A stretch of DNA of 64,000 nucleotides from Chitinophaga deserti. Lineage in GTDB: Bacteria > Bacteroidota > Bacteroidia > Chitinophagales > Chitinophagaceae. The DNA lies in the NCBI RefSeq assembly GCF_003149455.1, contig NZ_QFFK01000002.1, positions 62,001-126,000 on the forward strand, read 5' to 3'. Under the pieces are notes generated by a model. That model worked only from the letters and a program-made list of their open reading frames with translations, did no database searches and was not told where the DNA came from. A program made the position numbers and the translations under genes. Shown here in pieces: positions 62,487-64,000 of the stretch; positions within the stretch are counted from its first letter, which is position 1; the number at the start of each line of letters is the position of its first letter.

Positions 62487-64000
62487 ATGAAAAGAATCAG
62501 TAGCCCCGTAATCATCGTATTTGTGGCCGCCATTGTGTCCGTAGCCTGGTTTACCTGGAGTGCATGGATGTCTGACACCGATTCCCGGCATACGAACGCC
62601 AGTATAAGGCAAACATCGGAAAAGATCCGTCTGCTGGAGCAGATAGCTTTCCAGACACGCGCCCTCGAATCGGCCGTTCGCGGATATGTAATTACGGGAG
62701 ACACCGGGTTTCTTGGCCGGGAAGATTTGTCTGAAGCCCGTATGCGTGCCCCTGTAGAGAGCCTGGCCATCCTCACGGCCGGCGATGCTGAAGCTACCGC
62801 ACAAGTAGATTCATTACGTACCGCGGTTTACGAAAGGATGGTTTTCAGCCATTATATCGTACGTACCGCCCGCGAATCTTCCGTGATGGCCGGCGCCATG
62901 ATTCAATCACGCGTGCCCGTTAAAGCCGATCCTCTCAGCCTGCTTACCAGCCGCATGCTTAATACCCAATATGAGCAACTGGAAGCACTTACCGGTCCCG
63001 GCTGGTACGACCGGCTGCCTTTCCTGCTTTCCATAGGCGGTGGCATCGTTATCGTATTAATTCTAACCGGAGGCCTTTTCGGTATCATGCGCAATGTCCG
63101 TAAAACCAGGGAGGCTGATGCCATCCTCCGTGCCAGTGAAGAAAAATACCGCCAGTTAATCGAAGATGCGGGGGTTACTTTATTCACCTCTAACCGTGGC
63201 GGGTATTTTACCTACGTAAACTCCAAAGCCCTTGACCTCACAGGCTATACGCCCAAGGAACTGGAAAACAAACATTTCACTCATCTCCTTGATTTTCCTG
63301 AACAGCAGGAACTGGGGGCATTTTATATGAACCAGGCTTTTGACGGAGACCGGGAAACCACAAAACGCTTTCCTATTCGCCGCAAAAACGGAGAAAAGAG
63401 ATGGGTGGAACAGCATGTGGTACTGCTCCGGAAAAACGGGATATTCAGTGGCTACCAGTGTATCGTGAAGGATATTACCTTCGAAAAGCAGAAAGAAGAC
63501 GAGCTGAAGAAAGCGCAGAAAGAAATGGAAACCCTCCATGAAAGGTTCGAATCAGTGCTTTCCAACACACCGGATATCATTTTCATCAAAGATACTGCCG
63601 GCCGTTATGTACTGGTCAACAAGCGCTTCCAGACCACTTTTGCCATCCTCCCGGAACAGATACTCGGCCGTACCGACCGCGACTTCCCGGATAAGCTGAG
63701 CGCAGAAACCAGTCAGGAAACGGACAGGAAGGTGCTGTTAAAAGAAGAAATGGTGGAAGTGGAAGACATGATCGTTATCAATGGAGAAAACCGCTACTTC
63801 CACATCGCTAAATTTCCCCTCCGCGATCCGAATGGGCGTGTTTACGGGCTTTGCGGGGTGGCTACCGATATTTCACAGCGCATCATCCGCGAACACGAAT
63901 TGATTGACGCACGCAGGAAAGCCGAAACCGCACACGGCAGAATGGAACATTTCATGGCCAACATGAGCCATGAGTTGCGCACACCACTCAATGGCATACT
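62487..64000 (+). CDS. CHASE3/PAS sensor histidine kinase, N-terminal part
   Basis: Partial: open from ATG 62487 to the window end (about 504 residues). Helix 1 (about 6-22), a helical periplasmic CHASE3-like domain (about 25-160, with LESAVRGYVITGDTGFL, the CHASE3 hallmark), and helix 2 (about 173-195). Then PAS 1 (about 215-330, GYFTYVNSKALDLTGYTPKEL), PAS 2 (about 345-465, NTPDIIFIKDTAGRYVLVNKRF) and the start of HisKA, FMANMSHELRTPLNGIL, with the phospho-acceptor His near the end. Many such kinases continue into receiver domains, which cannot be seen here. Confidence 0.93.
   Translation, partial: MKRISSPVIIVFVAAIVSVAWFTWSAWMSDTDSRHTNASIRQTSEKIRLLEQIAFQTRALESAVRGYVITGDTGFLGREDLSEARMRAPVESLAILTAGDAEATAQVDSLRTAVYERMVFSHYIVRTARESSVMAGAMIQSRVPVKADPLSLLTSRMLNTQYEQLEALTGPGWYDRLPFLLSIGGGIVIVLILTGGLFGIMRNVRKTREADAILRASEEKYRQLIEDAGVTLFTSNRGGYFTYVNSKALDLTGYTPKELENKHFTHLLDFPEQQELGAFYMNQAFDGDRETTKRFPIRRKNGEKRWVEQHVVLLRKNGIFSGYQCIVKDITFEKQKEDELKKAQKEMETLHERFESVLSNTPDIIFIKDTAGRYVLVNKRFQTTFAILPEQILGRTDRDFPDKLSAETSQETDRKVLLKEEMVEVEDMIVINGENRYFHIAKFPLRDPNGRVYGLCGVATDISQRIIREHELIDARRKAETAHGRMEHFMANMSHELRTPLNGI

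Overview
The window looks like a chromosome segment from a Bacteroidota species, most likely family Chitinophagaceae (Chitinophaga-like). The reasons are a SusC/SusD pair, a TPR regulator with a DUF6377-type C-terminus, PorT-like and Wzi-like outer membrane barrels, UpxY-type antitermination, promoter boxes of the Bacteroidota form TTTG-N17/18-TAnnTTTG, and roughly 50% G+C. The species assignment is inference. Genes are tightly packed, and one tRNA (Asn, GTT) is present.

Layout. 1-5184: a SusC/SusD nutrient-uptake pair (SusD cut by the window edge) and its probable regulator, all on the minus strand. 5251-5419: tRNA-Asn with a promoter and terminator, then an intergenic array of 11-base units. 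5898-11584: a lone glycosyltransferase, a small barrel, a LytS/LytTR two-component pair, another barrel and a GDSL hydrolase. 11615-12817: an AT-rich probable Type IV-like restriction nuclease (MrcB_N-like domain plus PD-(D/E)XK). 12906-20932: a probable heme-acquisition island with three HmuY-like lipoproteins, two Ig-like lipoproteins, an IsdG-type heme monooxygenase with its N/W/H triad, a 40-residue membrane peptide, an AraC/PchR-like regulator and a TonB-dependent receptor. 20933-27810: nitrite assimilation (FNT channel, porin, NirD, NirB), divergent from siroheme synthase CobA and a cysteine-rich Crp/Fnr regulator. 28092-28727: a degenerate histidine-kinase-like protein.

28854-49377 is one minus-strand operon of about 20.5 kb for a colanic-acid-like capsule: Wza, Wzc, UpxY, ManC, Fcl, Ugd, Gmd, Wzx, Wzy, five glycosyltransferases, a pyruvyltransferase, two acyltransferases, a WcaJ-type initiating transferase and a CpsB-type phosphatase. 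It supplies GDP-mannose, GDP-fucose and UDP-glucuronate. A NarL-type regulator, a soluble kinase and a lone receiver follow, and then Wzi, an SDR and a GH29 alpha-L-fucosidase. 56642-64000 holds a Rieske protein with HflX, an S9 peptidase, an enoyl-CoA hydratase, a small barrel, and a CHASE3/PAS sensor kinase cut by the window end.

The most unusual signals are a family of intergenic arrays with an exact 11-base period (5618-5760, 27868-27991, 61213-61322), the compact heme island, the AT-rich stand-alone nuclease, and the Spo0B/ChpT-like degenerate kinase beside the capsule operon.
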